In this document: piece by piece, positions 42,419-44,042 of the stretch
Layout: each line of letters starts with the position of its first letter
Numbering within the stretch: the first letter of the stretch is position 1
From: an uncultured Clostridiaceae bacterium
Lineage (GTDB): Bacteria; Bacillota; Clostridia; Lachnospirales; Lachnospiraceae
DNA length: 44,042 nucleotides
Reading direction: 5' to 3'
NCBI GenBank assembly: GCA_946185495.1
Contig: CAMHJT010000003.1
Span: 1-44,042 of the forward strand
The notes under the pieces: model-generated
Database searches by the model: none
The model's input: only the letters and a program-made list of their open reading frames with translations
What the model was told of the DNA's origin: nothing
Program-made: the position numbers and the translations under genes

Positions 42419-43921
42419 ATGCGTGCAAAACCGATCATGATCCAGGGAACGATGTCAAATGTGGGAAAGAGCCTGATCACGGCGGGGCTTTGCAGGATAT
42501 TTTTGCAGGACGGATACCGTGTGGCGCCGTTTAAGTCCCAGAATATGGCGCTTAATTCCTATATCACAAAGGACGGACTGGAGATCGGGAGGGCGCAGGC
42601 GGTTCAGGCGGAGGCGGCCGGCGTGGAGCCGGTGGCGGCGATGAATCCCATTTTGCTGAAGCCTGTGACGGACATGGGATCCCAGGTGATCGTGAACGGC
42701 AGGGTGATGGGAAATATGCGTGCGGCGGATTATTTCAGGAGGAAGAAGGAGTTTATCCCGGTGATACGATCCGCGTATGAAAGCCTAGCGGCCTCTCATG
42801 ATATCATTGTGATCGAGGGCGCCGGAAGCCCGGCGGAGATCAATCTGAAGCAGGATGACATCGTGAACATGGGCATGGCGGAAATCGCCGACGCGCCGGT
42901 GCTGCTGGTGGGAGATATCGACCGCGGTGGCGTGTTCGCCCAGATGGTGGGAACGGTCATGCTGCTGGAGCCGGAGGAGCGGGAACGAATCCGCGGACTT
43001 ATCATCAATAAGTTCCGGGGGGACAGAGCCCTTCTTGCGCCGGGGCTTTCCATGCTGGAGGAGCGGTGCGGGAAGCCTGTGCTGGGGGTGGTGCCGTATC
43101 TTGATGTCAGCCTGGAGGAGGAGGATTCCCTGGGGGACAGCCTGCGGCAGTACAGGATGGAAAAGGAGCTGGATGTGGCGGTGATCCGGCTGCCAAGGAT
43201 ATCCAATTATACGGATTTTCAGGCGCTTTCCATGGAACCGCTTGTGTCGGTCCGGTATGTGTCCTCGGTGCGGGAGCTTGGGACGCCGGATCTTGTTGTT
43301 CTGCCCGGCACCAAGAGCACCATAAGCGATATGAACTGGCTGCGGGAAAGCGGGCTTGCGGCCGCACTGCTTCGCCTGGCAGCGATGCCGCAGGAACATG
43401 CTCCCCTGATCTTCGGAATCTGCGGAGGCTATCAGATGCTCGGCCGTACCATCAGCGACCCGGAAGGCGTGGAGGGGGGCGGCTCTGTTTCCGGCCTGGA
43501 TCTTCTTCCGGTGGAGACCTGCCTGCAGGCGGCCAAGACCACAAGGCAGGTACAGGGAAAGACGCTTGCGCTTCGCGGGGCGTTTGAGGCGCTTTCGGGG
43601 CAGCCGGTTGGGGGATACGAGATCCACATGGGACAAACCATTCTGTATGGGGACGGATTTTTGGAGCTTTCCGGAGAAAATGGAGTGCCGCTGCGGGAGG
43701 GCTGCGTACAGGGCGGCGTGGCCGGAACCTATCTGCATGGCATTTTTGACGGGGATGATTTCCGGGGCGCCTTGGTCAGGCTTTTGTGCGGCAGAAAGGG
43801 ACTGAATCCGGAGGAAAACAGGCAGGATTACACAGCCTTTAAGCAGCGGGAGTACGACAGGCTGGCTGCGTGCCTGCGGGAAAGCCTGGATCTTGAACGG
43901 ATCCTTGAGGGTACCGTGTAG
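42419..43921 (+). CDS. cobQ: Adenosylcobyric acid synthase (glutamine-hydrolysing)
   Basis: The 500-residue enzyme amidates four side chains of adenosylcobyrinic acid a,c-diamide using ATP and glutamine. The N-terminal synthetase half shows GTMSNVGKSLITAGLCRIF, FKSQNMALNSYIT, EGAGSPAEINL and GDIDRGGVFAQM. The C-terminal glutaminase half has the nucleophile Cys in FGICGGYQMLG, then GYEIHMG and GTYLHGIFDG. ATG 42419 follows GAGGAGGGGAGAACAG. The last base of the TAG stop (43921) is also the first base of a putative group II intron. Confidence 0.95.
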   Translation: MRAKPIMIQGTMSNVGKSLITAGLCRIFLQDGYRVAPFKSQNMALNSYITKDGLEIGRAQAVQAEAAGVEPVAAMNPILLKPVTDMGSQVIVNGRVMGNMRAADYFRRKKEFIPVIRSAYESLAASHDIIVIEGAGSPAEINLKQDDIVNMGMAEIADAPVLLVGDIDRGGVFAQMVGTVMLLEPEERERIRGLIINKFRGDRALLAPGLSMLEERCGKPVLGVVPYLDVSLEEEDSLGDSLRQYRMEKELDVAVIRLPRISNYTDFQALSMEPLVSVRYVSSVRELGTPDLVVLPGTKSTISDMNWLRESGLAAALLRLAAMPQEHAPLIFGICGGYQMLGRTISDPEGVEGGGSVSGLDLLPVETCLQAAKTTRQVQGKTLALRGAFEALSGQPVGGYEIHMGQTILYGDGFLELSGENGVPLREGCVQGGVAGTYLHGIFDGDDFRGALVRLLCGRKGLNPEENRQDYTAFKQREYDRLAACLRESLDLERILEGTV

Positions 43922-44042
43922 TGCGTCCGTGTAGGACGCTATAGATAATGGGTGGAAACCCCATACGGAACAAACTTAAAGGGGAATCATTAGCTACACA
44001 CAGATGGTAGGTGACTAATGGCAACGAAACTGGAGAGAATAA
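43921..44042 (+). mobile_element. Probable 5' end of a group II intron (runs off the window)
   Basis: The sequence begins GTGCG, the usual group II intron 5' end. A domain-I-like layout follows: stem GCGTCC/GGACGC (43923-43939), then ATGGG-TGGAAAC-CCCAT (43948-43964) and TACGGAACAAAC. This resembles the start of bacterial CL-type introns as I remember them. The reverse transcriptase ORF and the 3' domains V and VI would lie beyond the window, so the call rests on the 5' end only. Confidence 0.65.

Overview
The window looks like chromosomal DNA from a gut-type clostridium, most likely a member of the Lachnospiraceae. The reasons are the purine-rich AGGAGG-type ribosome binding sites, several TTG starts, the mid-range base composition, the gene set (BspA-like surface protein, sucrose PTS, LuxS, ThrH, late cobalamin genes) and the wealth of membrane-bound c-di-GMP proteins. 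No rRNA, tRNA or CRISPR array was seen. These are my reading of the sequence; no database search was run.

Layout. Positions 2-904 hold the 3' half of an ABC-F ATPase gene, closed by a terminator. An aminotransferase gene (1014-2201, minus) is divergent from a run of six plus-strand genes (2454-10244): an HD-domain protein, a membrane diguanylate cyclase, a secreted GHL10 glycoside hydrolase, glycogen branching enzyme, CCA-adding enzyme and an HD-GYP protein. A 1891-residue BspA-type repeat protein (10556-16231, minus) follows. It is divergent from an HD-GYP sensor with a degenerate receiver (16383-18332) and a PAS-GGDEF-EAL protein (18719-21169). A minus-strand group holds an EamA permease, NAD synthetase and a CrtI-like oxidoreductase (21214-24487). 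From 24649 to 32893 there is a complete sucrose module: promoter, tandem-hairpin leader, fructokinase, an amylosucrase-HAD phosphatase fusion, PTS IIBCA, an unusual HPr and enzyme I. Next come a CwlD-type amidase (minus), a DUF445 protein, thrH and luxS. A peptidase-S51-like/GGDEF/EAL fusion protein occupies 36414-38813. The right end carries four late cobalamin genes (phosphatase, cbiB, cobD, cobQ) and ends inside what looks like the 5' end of a group II intron.

How the genes may work together. Six c-di-GMP related proteins lie within 36 kb: one with an intact GGDEF, two with an intact HD-GYP, two with an intact EAL joined to a degenerate GGDEF, and one degenerate HD protein. Turnover of c-di-GMP is therefore favoured over synthesis among the local genes. 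The sucrose module lacks an obvious sucrose-6-phosphate hydrolase. Instead it has a phosphatase domain fused to an amylosucrase. This suggests a route from imported sucrose-6-phosphate to sucrose, then to alpha-glucan plus fructose, with fructokinase catching the fructose and GlgB (elsewhere in the window) branching the glucan.

The most unusual items are the S51-GGDEF-EAL fusion, the amylosucrase-phosphatase fusion, the tandem hairpin leader upstream of the sucrose genes, and the HPr with Lys in place of regulatory Ser46.
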